This document shows positions 23,701 to 37,900 of a DNA stretch of 64,000 bases, piece by piece. The translations under genes and the position numbers were made by a program. The number at the start of each line of letters is the position of its first letter. Within the stretch, counting starts at the first letter, position 1. The stretch spans positions 490,001 to 554,000 of the forward strand of contig NC_052404.1 in the NCBI RefSeq assembly GCF_009389715.1, written 5' to 3'. Source of the stretch: Phoenix dactylifera (taxonomy: Eukaryota; Streptophyta; Magnoliopsida; Arecales; Arecaceae). The notes under the pieces were generated by a model. That model saw only the letters and a list, made by a program, of their open reading frames with translations, searched no databases and was not told the DNA's origin.

Positions 23701-25938
23701 CCTTGCGGGCCAAAATCAATGCAGGCTTTGATATGATATGAACTTGGCTGGCAACATGGCAAGCTGTTAAAGCCTGGTCACCAGTAATCATTACCTAACA
23801 CGATGACATCTGTTAGGACATGGCATGATGGATAGTTAAAACAAGTACTTCAGAAAGTTCTTAATATTCTCGATTTCTATAAAATCGGTTACCAAAAAGG
23901 GAAATGTCATCTTATATCTGCAATGGCCCGCTAATGAGAAACATGTATTTGTTCAAATGACTCACAAAACTCATTAAAACGAAAATATAAAGAACAGAAA
24001 CACAAAGCTAGTGGAAGGAAAAAGGAAAAATAAAAATAAGCAATTCTTTAACCACAAAGCTATAGCATTGAATCTCAGTTGAGTCAAACCTTTACTAAAA
24101 TTGCTTTGCAATGTAAAAAAATGTCAATCTTTAAAGATTACTTGATGTTAAGTTTTGATCATATGTTCAACCAAATAAAGAATTCTAATGTCTAACATGT
24201 AGATCCAGATATGAAAGTAAAGGAACTAAAAACAATATCTATAACTCCATTTTGTCCAACTTCATTTAGGACACTTATTAACTCCATCAACAAATTACCA
24301 ATTGTAGATAGTATCCATACCTTAAGTGTATGTTATCTGTTTTAATGGCATAAGCTACAAAAACCTATTGTTAGAAAGCCATAATTATGTTTAAATTGAA
24401 TAACCATAACCATCAAGCTTTCCCCCAACTATATATTTTTGTCTTTTACATGAATCAATTATCAAAAATATATTAAAAGAATAAGATTTTGAAAGAAAGA
24501 TATTTTATCTAAGGTCAGCGGAACCATCCCAAACCGGATGGTTCCAGCCATTTCGAGCCGTACCGGCGGCTCACTGGTATGGTTCCGACAATAGAAGTAA
24601 AATCTGTTACCGCAGCCGGATTAGGAGAAGGAAAGAAAGAGGGAGCGCGGGCAAAAGGCCGACGGAGGGTGGCGGACGCCGGTGAAGGGCCGATGGAGGC
24701 CGCGGGAGGCAAGGCCACGGTCGGAACCATGTTTCATTCGAAATAGGAGAACCGGCCGCGGCCTCCGCCGGCGTCCGCCACCCTCCGCCGGCCTCCCTCC
24801 CCCTTCTCTCTCTCTCTCTTTTCCTCTCTCCCATGGTCTGCGTTTCGTCTCCTCCGTCAGTACAGGCCCAGCACGATCGGTACAGACTCGTGCTGCCGGA
24901 GAACCGGTATGGTATCCGATACCGGTTCGCCGACCTTAATTTTATTATTATAGCCAATGCATAGATAGACCCAAAGAACTTACCAAGTCATGTGATGATC
25001 CTTTCAATTCACATAAGACAGAACCAGAGTCAGGTCTGATAGGACAATTGAAAACCTATAAAAGCAAAATAAGCGTCAACCAAAACCTCAAGCAGGTTTT
25101 ATTTCAATCATCACTGGAAGAACAATTGAATGATGATAAAATATCACAAGAAAAATAAGATACAAATCAAAAGCTTAATTGGGTTCAATTACCGCAAAAC
25201 CAGCAAAAGTCAAACCACTCTCCACCAGATCTCTATCCAAGCTTCTAGCTTCACTTACCTGTAGTACAAATAAACCTCAAGTCAAAACGATATATCGAGA
25301 TCTATAAATGATAATAAAGCAAAAAATCTTAAAAACATTTTACATGGATAGAGATTTCACTCTCAATCTATTGATGCATTCTCCCATATATTTATGGAAC
25401 AAGGGGCCAAACATGAAAAATAAGACTATAGCTAATAAGCCTAATGCTGCCATGAGTATAGCTCCATATTTTGCTTCCCAAATTTCCAAATATTTCCAAA
25501 TGGCATATATCATCATAGCATTCATTGGTTATCTCGAGATCAATGTCTTCTCCCCAGTATAACACCAAGGATGGATACTGAATATACAGCTGTGCAGTGT
25601 GAAAGCCGGCCCATAACTTGGTGAGGAATAAAAGCATGGGAGAATCAAATATATCAGATCATCCCAACATTGTCATAATTCAAAAAGTTCCTCCTTGGTT
25701 AAAGCTGAACTTTGGGCAACAAGAAAGATGGGACAGAGTTTCAATAATTTCATCTAAAAATAGCTTAAAATTTCGTCGTATTCCCTTTCATTAAGACTTG
25801 CTACAAGAAAGCACTCCAATCTGTAAGCTACTAAACTTCATACCTCCAAAGAGGATCATATATTATTTAGTGAAGAACAACAGACTACAAAATTGACACT
25901 ACAGCTTCAAGTGGATTCATGGTATATACAACATATAT

Positions 25939-25982
<44 letters not shown>

Positions 25983-28900
25983 GTATGTATATATATGTAG
26001 GTAAGTAAGTAAGTATGTATGTATGTATGTATACACTTCTTGCAACATGGCTGACACCTCTTAAGAGGTCCAAAATGTCTTCCATATAATTCCAACCTAT
26101 TGCACTACTAATAATTAAAAAGAAAAACACCACTCTAACTCCATATCAAAACATACTCCATGTTACAAAGAATATTCACCTTTTGCAAGATATTACAATC
26201 ACCGGCTAGTTTGTACCCAAGTGCAACAGTACTGGCTGGCAACGATTTGATATATGCGGCTCCCTCTCATGCAATTAGAATGAATGATTAAATATAGAGC
26301 ACACGAAGGAAAAGATTAATTAATTGATCTTGTCTGATGTGTTTTCAGCTGTTAGCAGTTTTAGATGTAAACGTTTAGTGTTTAACTTTAGGTGTCTAGT
26401 TGATAGAGGTTGTGGTTGGTGATTAAGTGGGGGCTTCGGTCTTCTTTAGTCTGAAGCAAGGAAAGAGTCGATGTCATCTAGTGTTGCAGACTCTTCATGT
26501 GTAGCTAATTGTCTATCATCATCTTTTATGGTACTTTTTATGGTATTGCATGGACTCGGGCACAAGAATTAGATTCAGACATTATCCTCAAGAATCTGAC
26601 AAGGTAAGAGGAAAAAAGGTTATACAGGGATACATTGAAAAATATTTTTAACCAAAATACATATATATTATATAGAGGAAAATGTTCAAAGATATTATTT
26701 GCTCCTATCTTCCAATAGACATCTTTCTCATTCAAACTTACCAATTAGCCCAAAAATTTACAAAAGATGCTACTTGGCAAAGTTAACTTAGTAGCTAAGT
26801 TCTCTACCAATCTCTAAAAAGGGAAAGGGAAACTCTGTTTTAACATTATTATAGTGGGTTGAACTCAATTGAAAGAGTCAACCTCTCCACCAGTCTTAAA
26901 GCTTAAATCACAAAAATTTGATGCATCCAAATGTCAAAAGTATATTGAATTCAGAAATATATGTATCCTAGGACATATGTATCCTAGGAGTCGAGTGTGA
27001 ACGTCCAGGTAACACAGATCACTGAAGGAAAATATAATGATTAATGATGATACGTTATCATATGTTATCACAGGTTATCAGAAGGAGATTGTACAAGTGT
27101 TAACGTGCAATTAAGAAGACTTTATTAGAGAAGCACCACTTGTGAAACAGAACAAGTTGTTTATAAGCAGCTCATGTTTGGCTCAACATTTAATTCATTA
27201 TTGGTTTGTCCGATCAGCAGACAATCGACAAGATTTTAAACTTGGAAATAAATGAACTGAACATAAGCTGGGCCTAATCATATTTCTCTCAATATATCAA
27301 AATGTAAATACATAAACAAGTACACTTATTTTTTGATTACCTATAGATAAAAAAATAGTTTGATATTTATAATTAGTAATTAATGAATCTATCCAAGTAA
27401 CTACCACATATATTAGATCTGAATCCAATTGCTCCAATTTTTATTTGCATATAAACATTGGAACAATTAGATTCATAGACCTAATAGCTCAAAAGTGTTA
27501 TTTGCTTATAAACATCTGGCACTAGATTCAAATCTAATGCCTCATTTTGATGGGAGCAAACTGAAAGGTGCTATAGCACTTTTGGTATCCCAAAGCTGCA
27601 GCTGCCACCATCTTTCTCTCCTCTATTTGCATCCCTCCTCTGCCTTAGACATCCAACTCCATTGCCCCCGTCCTACCTCATCCTCGTCATTTCATGAAAT
27701 AAGGCATCTCATCCCTCTTGGTCATCTCTCTCTTAGCCTTTGGACTTCTGCCTCTCCATCGCATCAATCTAGGCACCAAGGGCAGCAATCAAAACATCAT
27801 AAGTCTCTTCCTGCTAACTCCATTAATCTCAACATCATCTGGAGATTCAGATCTAAGGTCTGGTTTGAGACTTGAAAGATAAGAGATAGGAGATGGAGGG
27901 ATTGGGTTGCCTCTGTAAGCATATTAGGCTTGGGTTTTCCTCTGTAATCACTAGGAAAACATCCACACTTAACAATGTCAAGCCAATGTGAGTGGAGCAC
28001 GAGAAAACGAGTCAACCTTGACCCACTCTTTCTAACTCAACTTAAGCTCAAGCTAACCATCTTTACACCTCTAGTGGAAAAATAAAAGATATACCATCAT
28101 CAACATTAATGCTTACATGACAAGCCCCTTGATGTAGATCTAAAACCGTGCCATTATACATCATAGGAATGAAGAGCTGAGATTAAAAGATTGCAATCTA
28201 TGTTTGATAACTTGATAAGACTAACTACTGTAGCAAACTGTTCAAAGCATTGTTCACACTATAGTACCTGGAAAAACAAAGTGTATTTTAGGGGGATAAT
28301 TTTGGAATTATCAAGTAGAGTTGAGTTAAGGTTTTTCTTTACATACATACACACACACAAACACACATATAGTCACAAGTGGTGTACAGGTTTTATGTTT
28401 TCATGACTAAATAAAGATGAAGTTTTCTTGGGGTGAAAAATCACTGTTCCAATTTAATCCCTGTGTGAGGCATTGATATAGCCTGAGAACAATCCCTAGG
28501 TGTGATTCCTAGGTTTCAGAGAGCCCGGTATCATCTGTTATCTTTCCTTTCAGCATCTTTACACCTCTAGTGGAAAATAAAAGGTATGCTAGCATCAACA
28601 TTAATGATTATGTGACAAGACCCTTGATGAACATCCAAAACCATGTCATGATGCATCATAGGGCAGGATTTTTATTAGACTTAATTTTAGCCATAAATTT
28701 TCTATATTTTCCGGTTGTTTTTAACTTTAGTGGATTACTTTGGAACGAAGGGTTGAGATTGAAAGATTGCAATCTTTATTTGATTGCTTGATAAGGCTGA
28801 TTACTGAAGTGATACCATCCATGCATTGTCCGCACTATAGTAACCTTAAAACCTAAGTGTTTTTTAGTGGGGATAATTTTGGAATTATGAAGTAGATTCA

Positions 28901-31900
28901 AGTTAAGGTTTTTCTATATATATAGTCCCAAGTGGTGATGGGCTTTATGTTTTCATGATTGAATAAAGAAGAAGTTTTCTAGCAAAAAAATCACTATTGC
29001 AATTCAATCCCTGTGTGAGGCATGGATCTGACATGAGAACAATCCCTAGGTGTCATTCATAGGTTTCAGAGAGTCCGATATCATATTTTTATCTTTCCTT
29101 TCATTCTTTTATTTTCATAATAATTTGTATTTTACTTTATTTTTTTATTTATTTCTTTCGTTTCTTGTTCAGTTTTCCTTATTCTCTTCCTAGTAATGGT
29201 TCCTATTTGTTTTCTCTTGATATCACCAATTCTTTTCCTACAGAAAATTCACCTTTCTAGTTTATTTAATATGAAAGCAAAAAAATGGATCTGAGTTTTG
29301 AAGAAACAGCAAGCGATTAGATCCATTCTTAAGCACACTATCCCAAGTGTCGCGACGTGGGCTGTCCTATTCCATGGAAAATCCAAAGAAAGCTCCATCC
29401 CTTAGGATTTGAATCAAGGTCCGCCGTACCGGTACCGGTCGGCGTACCGGTGGCGGCCCGGACCGGTACGTACCGGTCCCATACCGGTTCTCCAACGATA
29501 AACTACCGGTACCGGATTCCATGCTGATCCGGTACCGGTTCCAGGCCGGACCAGTACGTACCGGCCGGTACGGGCCTGTACAGCAGACCATGATTTGAAT
29601 CCTTGTATTCAACTCTACAATGAAGAATCTAAAAAGAAGAGAAATGAGCAATAGGATATCAAATCAACATTGATAAATGTATTTAAGATTGCTTCGGGTG
29701 ACAATGTAGCTTTAGAAAGACAGTGATACATCTACTGTAGACTCATATTCCGGTGAAGAAAGTAGCATGTATTGTGACTGAGACTAAGCCACTAAGGATT
29801 GCCTATTTTTCTTGTGTTTTTTAGTTCAAGATGGTTTTCCTAACGTGGAATTCAAGTATTCAGGCCCCTAACAAAAGCAGCAAATTTTAAAAACATGTTG
29901 AGAGCAAAGGATATAATACTTTTCTTAAGCTAGTGCCACCAATGAAGCTTCACTAAAAACTGTTATGAAAACTAAAACTATTATGAAAACTAAATCCCGT
30001 TCTTCGATCAAAGGTTTGCTACATATGTATCAAATATGACAAAAATACCATTTGATTGTTATCAAGCTAGCCATGGCTCCATGCTACTCAGACATATTTA
30101 AGTTAGAGACTATTCAAGTTTTCCCCTGAACAAGATTTTATGGGTAGAATGAACTAAAAATCTACCATTACAATGCAACAGCCCTTAAGCCACCCATGCA
30201 TGAGTCCCCTATACAGCAAACCCCTCTTTAAGATACACACTCCACTCAGTCCAATTCTCTAAGAAAAAAAAAGAGAGAAGAACATGAAGCAAAAATAATA
30301 GTGTATTTGTCAATATTTATATTTTTTTGAATGGACAACTCAAATTAGATGGGATCAAGATTCGCAATCTCGGTAGCCGACCCGTATGGGTACCATCTTG
30401 GTACATCGTCGATACGCATGATAAGAGGTCGATTTAATATGCTGAAATTCAGTATGCCCCCCATACAACATACCAGTTTGTTTCCAGTATGATACACCTG
30501 GTAATCAAGGTCCGCTGTACCGACCGTACCGGTACGGTACCGATACTATACCGAAACAAACCGGTACCGTACCGGTTCGGCTGGTTCGAGCCAAAAGCCA
30601 AAAAAAATTTGAGATCGGTACGGGCCGGTGCCGGTTCCGTCCGGTACCGGTACGTACCGGCCCGTACCGACCCATACCGATCGGTACGGTAGACCATGCC
30701 TGGTATGCACTGGTATGAATCGGTACAGCATGCCATGGATGGGATCTTAGCCATCCATCCTTTCCATGTGCAAAACATGTGTTTCAACACTAGTTTGAAA
30801 TAGTTCAAATATTCTTTGGACTGGACCCTGCGATACCCTGTTTTAACCCGGTCGACTCGACTTGGTCACGCCAAGTCGACTCAGGTTGATGGGCAGGAAT
30901 TGGCCCAGCTAGCCGAGATCCTTCCTGCGAAGAAGGGCAGGACCACCCGACTTCACCGAAGCCCCGCCCACTTTTCCGGTGGATTCCCTCCACTAGCATC
31001 GATTCTCCTCGGCATTTTTGGAAGATAGGCAAGAGGAGATCGCAAAATCTTTGATCTTCTCTCTCTATTTCTTTCCTTCCCCAGCTTCCATGACCACCAC
31101 AAATCCCTTCCTCTCCCTCTCTTCTCTTCTTCCCCCTCTATCTTTCTCCCTGCCTCTTCCTCTCCACTTCGAGCTCACTGTGCCCCATCTCCGCTGGATT
31201 TGTGGTCGCAACACCTCACCGAAGCAAGGTGTAGCTGATTTGTACAATTGAACCCTGTAATTTTTGGGCAACAGAGACAAGTGACCCCGACAAGGACATT
31301 ACTAATTTTTGATTACTAATCAATTTCAATCTATATGAAGAATGAAAATATAAAGTATACTGACATAATTGGTTCTACATTTCCTTAAAAATTTAGTATC
31401 AAGGATATGATTGCGAAATGATTCATATTTTTATAGCATTATCTCATGGATGCTTATACATGATTGATTTCTAAATTATGAAAAGCGTATTTTACTCCAA
31501 AGGTGATATATATAGCCTAATTATAAATTATGAACTTTTATAAAAATAGTTGATTTATTGTAAATAATTTTCAAGATGGTTTTTAAAGACTATTTATGGA
31601 TTACGACTCTATAAAGCCATTTAGTATCTTATTCATGTACAATCTAAGAAAATACAAATATGACTTAAGAAGATACGATTTAAGAAACAAGATTACAAGC
31701 TCTCAGATAGCTATGTACAACCCAACCAGCGGGTATAATAGTTAACATACGGCCCTCGCCAATAGGTATAACAGTTGGCATATGGCCTTGCCAGCAGGTA
31801 TAATAGTTGGCATATGACCTTGCCAGCGAGTATAATAGTTAGTATACAGTCCTGTCAGCAAGTATAATAGTTGCCAAACTATGATATCCAGTCGATTACG

Positions 31901-34900
31901 ATCCTATTACGAGTATAAGGTGATTTCAGCATTTAGTCTGAGAGTATTATTTTTGTACTATGACAATAGCTATTTATGAAATTTGCATGATTTGTGCATA
32001 TGCAATAGTATGATAGGTTTGATGACATGATTTATTATGCGGTTATTATGAAATGCTCTAATTATATGGCCAAATGGTTTACTAAATTATGACTATATTT
32101 AAGTTATATACTTGGAACTGTATTTATGAATCTGCATGACTTATGCATACATGATCAGATTTTCATGTCATGGCTTATTCTGTTATTATGTTTATGAAAT
32201 GTCTTATTTTGCAGCAAAAGTTATTTTCTAAATAATGAATTAAATCATGTAAAACTTATACTTGAGCTGGTAAGATAGTGTTTGGTTGCTTACTGAGATG
32301 TGAAGCTCACTCTTCTCTCCATTCTTTTTTTTAGACAAATAAAGCTGCTAGGAGCTAAGAGGGATAAGCTAAGTGGAGGTCGAGATAATAAGCTTCAAAG
32401 CATAATAGCAGGATACTAATAAATCTAGTTTATGACTATGAAATTATGGGTTATGTTGCGTTGAATATTTAAATGCTGCATTTAGACGCTCTGTACCCGC
32501 ACCACTCTATTTAATAAATGAAAAGGACGTTTGACCACTTTTATTACTGTATAAATTTTTTTTATACAGATTTTGTTTTATAAAATTCATGTTATTGTGG
32601 GCGACATCCCATGGTAGCATGGCCATCTCATGTTCCGAATATGGGGCATGATGGACCCTATTGTTTAATGCCTAAAAAACGTATCTTCAGTTTATTGTAC
32701 AACTAACATATACATATCTATCCGTCATCAAGACTTTAAGGTCCAAACGCATTCCAAGCCTCTGGAAACAAAATGAAAATTTAATTCCAATTTTAGCTCT
32801 ATTGGAAATGCATATCCTTTCGAGGATACCAAAAGTGGTTTGCTGTAGCATAATATCATGCACATAGAATTAAAATCTATCAAGTCCACAAGGAAGAATG
32901 AACTCTACTGATTGGTTTGACTTGCAAATAAACAACCATCAAGGATGATTATTAGTTACAAGATTTGCAGCCATTTCCTTATTTCAACCAATGGCAAAGA
33001 TTTTAAGAAGACTAGTCTTTCGTTTTTATATGTAAGACATCTCTTGAACTCCTATTTTATATAGTCCCAATCTCTTGTGACATGCAACAAAAGCTTGTAT
33101 GATAGGAAAGTTCTCTGATGAATTCTGTTGAGTTTATCCCCCTATCTAATTGCAGGCTTTGGTCAATTTATGTTTAATTTTTCAAGTAAGACATCTCTCG
33201 CTTTCACATTTTGCGGAGTCCCAATCTCTTGTGACATGCAGGGAAAGCTTGTATTGTAGGACAGTTCTCCAATGAAACTATATTTAGTTTATTGCCCTAT
33301 GTAATTGCAGTCTTTGGTCAACTTGTGCTTTAAATTCCTTGTTTCGAGAAAACTCCCCTTAACACAACTTATCAAAAAAGAAAGGGAATCAGAAATGGCA
33401 CCTGCCGACCTCTAAAAGGGAAGAAGAGGAGAAATAACCAATGTAACAAATCGTGGTGCACCAATCTCATTCAGATGCATAGAACCTTTCTAAACAAGCA
33501 TTATACACAGTTCAACATTCAATAACTTCAGAGTTAGAAGAAAATCTAGTTTACATGTCTACAGGAATCTAAATTAACAAAGCCACAAGCTATCTTACAG
33601 CCATCTCCGGAAGGGGTTTGTATGCAAGTGCCAGCACCCGAGATCCTTGCCTTGTATATTTCTTGTATGTCTCCACATATGTTGGAGGCATTTCAATCAA
33701 CCTGTCCTGAATAGTTTCAGGTGCCCCCTGCCATTATAAAACAAGCCATGTTATATCGAGTATAATGAGAAATCAACCACAGACAAACTGTACCTAAATC
33801 ATCACTACACACTTTTTTAACCAAAAAATGATTCCTTCCCTGAATGAAGCAATACATCACATACAGAGGAGTGACAAATTAGGAAGAAGCAAGAAAACAA
33901 GGACTTGATAAAAGTTAATTTCAGAAGCACTGTCAATTTATGTAACTGAATAATCAGCCAAAAGAAATCCCAGAATTGAATACTGCCATTACCATGCAAG
34001 AAAAACATTCAGGCAATGTTTAGCAAAACCAAAGTATTAGGATTATTATAGACGTTTTACTAAATTATTCTAATGAGTACTGACAAATGCATGAGTGGCT
34101 TTGGCTATCAAATAGCAATAATCAGGAGAAACAACATTACTAAGACAAAAGTGCAGATAATTGTGCTTGAGGCAATCAGCATGAAAAATTACTGGAAACA
34201 TAACAACTTCTAGTTGAGACATAACTGCTAACTTTCTACTATGGTACAAACTCTAGCAACATAAGCAAACTGATGCCAAAGAAGAAAAAGAAAAGGAGTA
34301 TGTTTTGGCACCACCAACCTTCACATATGCAAGAAATTGTTCCTGAACACGAACGACAACAGCCATTCTTTTTAAGTGAGATGCAAAATGGTGTCTCTTT
34401 ACAATCTGCACGGCATGACCGCCTGACCTGAATTCAAGTGAAATCACAAAATCAAAAACAGAAGAACAAGATTATAAGCATAACACAAATCATAGATGCT
34501 CAAACAAGATGATGAAGACATCATCTTTCACTTCTACAGAGATGAATAAATCTCAAAGGTTGATATTCAAATCAGCTGAAATGGCAGGTTTCAATAAAAC
34601 GCAAAACCTCCTAGTAGAATATCATTTCAATAAAGTAACATAACTGATGATATGATAGCCTAAACCATCTCTCATAATATTCTACACATACACCACCATG
34701 ACTATACATGAATCTACTTCTGAGGACAACAAATTTACTTTATAGAAAGTAGGAAATATTATGCCAGAGTCAGGAGAAGGTGCAAGTGCAGGGAAGAGGA
34801 TATTTAAAAGTTCTTGAAGTAAGGAAGCATTTAAGAAGTGGGTGCCTGTTTGAGTTTCAGGGGAGTTTCCGAAGCAGAAACACTACCCTAAGTAGCAGGT

Positions 34901-37900
34901 TCCTGCAACTACGGATATAACCACAACCAAAGAATATTATAGTTATTCTGACAAGTTAGAACAGTCACAAGCAAGCTAAAATAGTATGACCATCAGGCTA
35001 AAATAACTGCTCAAACCTTCTAGTCTGGATAAAACACCAGTTAATACAAATATATAATTAGTTATACTGGAAAAAATGTATTTTTTATTATTTGAACCTA
35101 TTGCATTAAGATGTAATTTCCTACCACCGACCCACATAGATCAACTTGTAACGTGAGAATATTTGAAGTATTTCTAGAGTTAAAAAACCCAAATGATTAT
35201 CTAGTTGGACCACATGAGTGTCCGATTGAACCAATTTGGGATAGAATAGACATGGTTGTGGCTTAATATCAGCTCCAGTCCGAAAACTGATGATTCTAAC
35301 AAAGGATTTAGCCATTGCAATGAAAACCAAGAAAGGGTTGATAAAGCTTATAGCAACCAAAATTGTTTGTCCTGTCAAGAATAATTAGTTACAAGTTTTT
35401 CTGGTTCTTATATATAAAAAGCTATCTGTACAAAATGATGCAACTTACCTTTTGGGCATTGCCTTCTCATCAGATGTGTATATCCAGTCTATTCCTTTAA
35501 GTGCTGCCCTTTCAAGGGGATCGCCAACCTAAATTCCAACGATAAATTCTATAATGTTCTGCATTGATGATTGGCTAGTTTATAGCATCATCTATTATCA
35601 CAAAGACTTCGGCTTCTAACAATATCATACCAGTTTATTGTCTACAAATACCAAGGCATGGCAGGCTGCCAGAACTTCAACTGTGCTTGCAGGCAATTTA
35701 GTCGTGTCTGACTCTAAATTTGTATTGTCAGCCAAACCAGCAACACCTTGAAACTCCTGAAAAGCAAGCCAGATATCTCCAGGTTAAGAATAATTACAAG
35801 AAATAAATTAGCTCACAAGTTAACAGGCATACCATGTCATCAGATGTAAGAGTTCCTGTCTTGTCAAAGCAACATATGTCAACCTGCAACCAGCTAAGTT
35901 GGTTAAAAGTATTGATAACTAAAAACTTATAATACCTGCAAGAGATCACTAAAATCTTCACCTTCCCAGCAAAGGGTATTCTGAATGGCTCTGTGCAGAA
36001 AATTCCACGGCGTGCTAATGCAATTAAAGATGTGTTGACAGCTATTGATAGCTCCATTGGTAGTTCAGGGGGTATCACAGAAGTGATAATTAATGAACAA
36101 CTCAAGAAAAGTTTGTATTTGCTCCTTGTTGGATCCTCTAATCCCTAACAGCAGAAAATCCATTTGCTAGAGGTAATGCTAATGAAGTATCATAATTCTA
36201 GTGCAAGCAACAGTAGTACTGGAAACCAGAAATTTGCATCCATGATACAAGACTATCGGGTAAATGAACGCCTCTTGTACCTTTTTGAGCACATAGCCTG
36301 CAGCAATAATGGCAAAGAAAACTAGGAAAAGAATGAAGAAGCCACTCTCCCAGCTATTTGCAGTCACCTGAAACACCAATTACCAAAAAGTATTATTAAA
36401 CATGTATGCTCCACTTTCCAATGATCAGTACTTGACTAGAGATCAGAAGTTACCCTTTCAGTGGAAAATAGAATTGTTCGCATTAATTTGCCTTGACTTG
36501 TCTCAAATCCCGTCCGCAGTACAACAGCCAAGCATCCCCCATCAGGTGTTTTCAGATTAAATGACTGCATGTTACATATAAATTTAGTAATTAGATATAC
36601 ATTATAGCCATAAAAACAATTAAAGAAAAGTGAACAAACAGAATATGAACAGTGTTTTCTTTTAATAATCAAAGAAAAGTGAACAATGCATTGCAGCCAT
36701 ATCTGAAATACCTTATCTGGAGTATGCTGCAATATCTTTGTTCCACCAAACAGAATATGACTTTTGTCTCGTTTAATAGACAATTTATCATCAAAACCTT
36801 CACCCGCAATTGAAACCTAGAGAAACAAATTGCAATGTAAAAGAATAAACAGAAAGAAATGAAGCAACAGCAAAATGTTGCTTACACAGACAGAAAAAAA
36901 CCATTTCATTTCCAATAATAAAAAAATATATATTATGTATGAGGAATACTTTGGAACTCAGCCAAAAAATACATGGTTTTCCCAGATATCTAAGCAAACT
37001 GAGTTCCAGGTTGGATGTGAATCTTTGAAACAGCTAACAAATAAATGTAGGCCAATCAGATAAAAAACAAAAGAAGGAAGAACCACCTTCCACTGAGGAG
37101 TAGACTCGCCTGTGAGAATGGCTTCATTAACAATTGCACTTCCAGCTAATAACAGCATATCACCTGGTACAGCTTTCTCCTCCCCACTCTGACCAGAGGA
37201 GCGACCGACGGAGACAACATCTCCAGGAAGGAGGTCTGTACCAGATAGCTTAACCCACCTGAAACCAGAAGCATTCGATATAACTAGCTTGCTAATGCCT
37301 AATTTGTACACCAAAAAAATATTTAAAATAAACAAAGACATACTTCCCACAACGATGCACCATCAGAGTCTGGCCATCAACTCTTACACGCCTAAGTTCC
37401 GTTAGAGTCTTCAACCTACTCTTGGCCATTGTTGACTCAAAAAGAAATAGCATAAAAAGTGTGAACAAACTGTAGTACCAATATTCATCCAAACACCAAA
37501 GGCCCACACAGAAAACCTGCACATAAAAAGCACACAAACTCAGAACAAAGGCTATAGCGATCTTCATAGCTTATAGAAGTCCCAGCATTAAGACAATAGA
37601 ATGCTTAATAGGACTACAAACCTGAAACACAAAAAACGGCTCCGTGCAATTCTCTTTCATCAACTTTTGAAACGTGGGTTGTGGATACTCAAACCTACAC
37701 ATTAATTGAAGACAGTAGACATTAGCTTACCATTGAATTTTTTGTATAATGATTATAGCTGAGCCCATTGAGAAACTAATATGAGAGATATTTTCAGCCC
37801 AAAGTCCTTTGTGCTTTGACAGAAGTAACAGAGATGAAACTCCAAATAAATTCATAACTAGGCAGGTAGAGAAAAAAATAATGAACCAAAACAACTGCAG

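Larger units (their letters stand above)
25259..33598 (-). other. Intron 15 of the P5A ATPase (8.3 kb)
   Basis: The longest intron. Contents from left to right: a CA/GTAT microsatellite (25940-26032), a 496-bp-period tandem duplication (28058-29103), foldback elements B (29415-29592) and C (30506-30698), a probable solo LTR (30822-32648) with a 32-bp minisatellite, and a 154-bp-period duplication (33032-33333). No separate gene is supported inside it. Confidence 0.8.

Noticed and set aside
25885-26133. ORFs with Cys/Val and Tyr/Thr repeats
   Set aside because: They are translations of the CA/GTAT microsatellite.
27495-27875. 126-codon plus-strand ORF in intron 15
   Set aside because: No domain, no family resemblance, no supporting splice or promoter signal; it lies in an intron of the opposite-strand gene.
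31727-31878. CRISPR-like regular repeats
   Set aside because: Units are contiguous, with no unique spacers, and lie in a plant LTR-like block.
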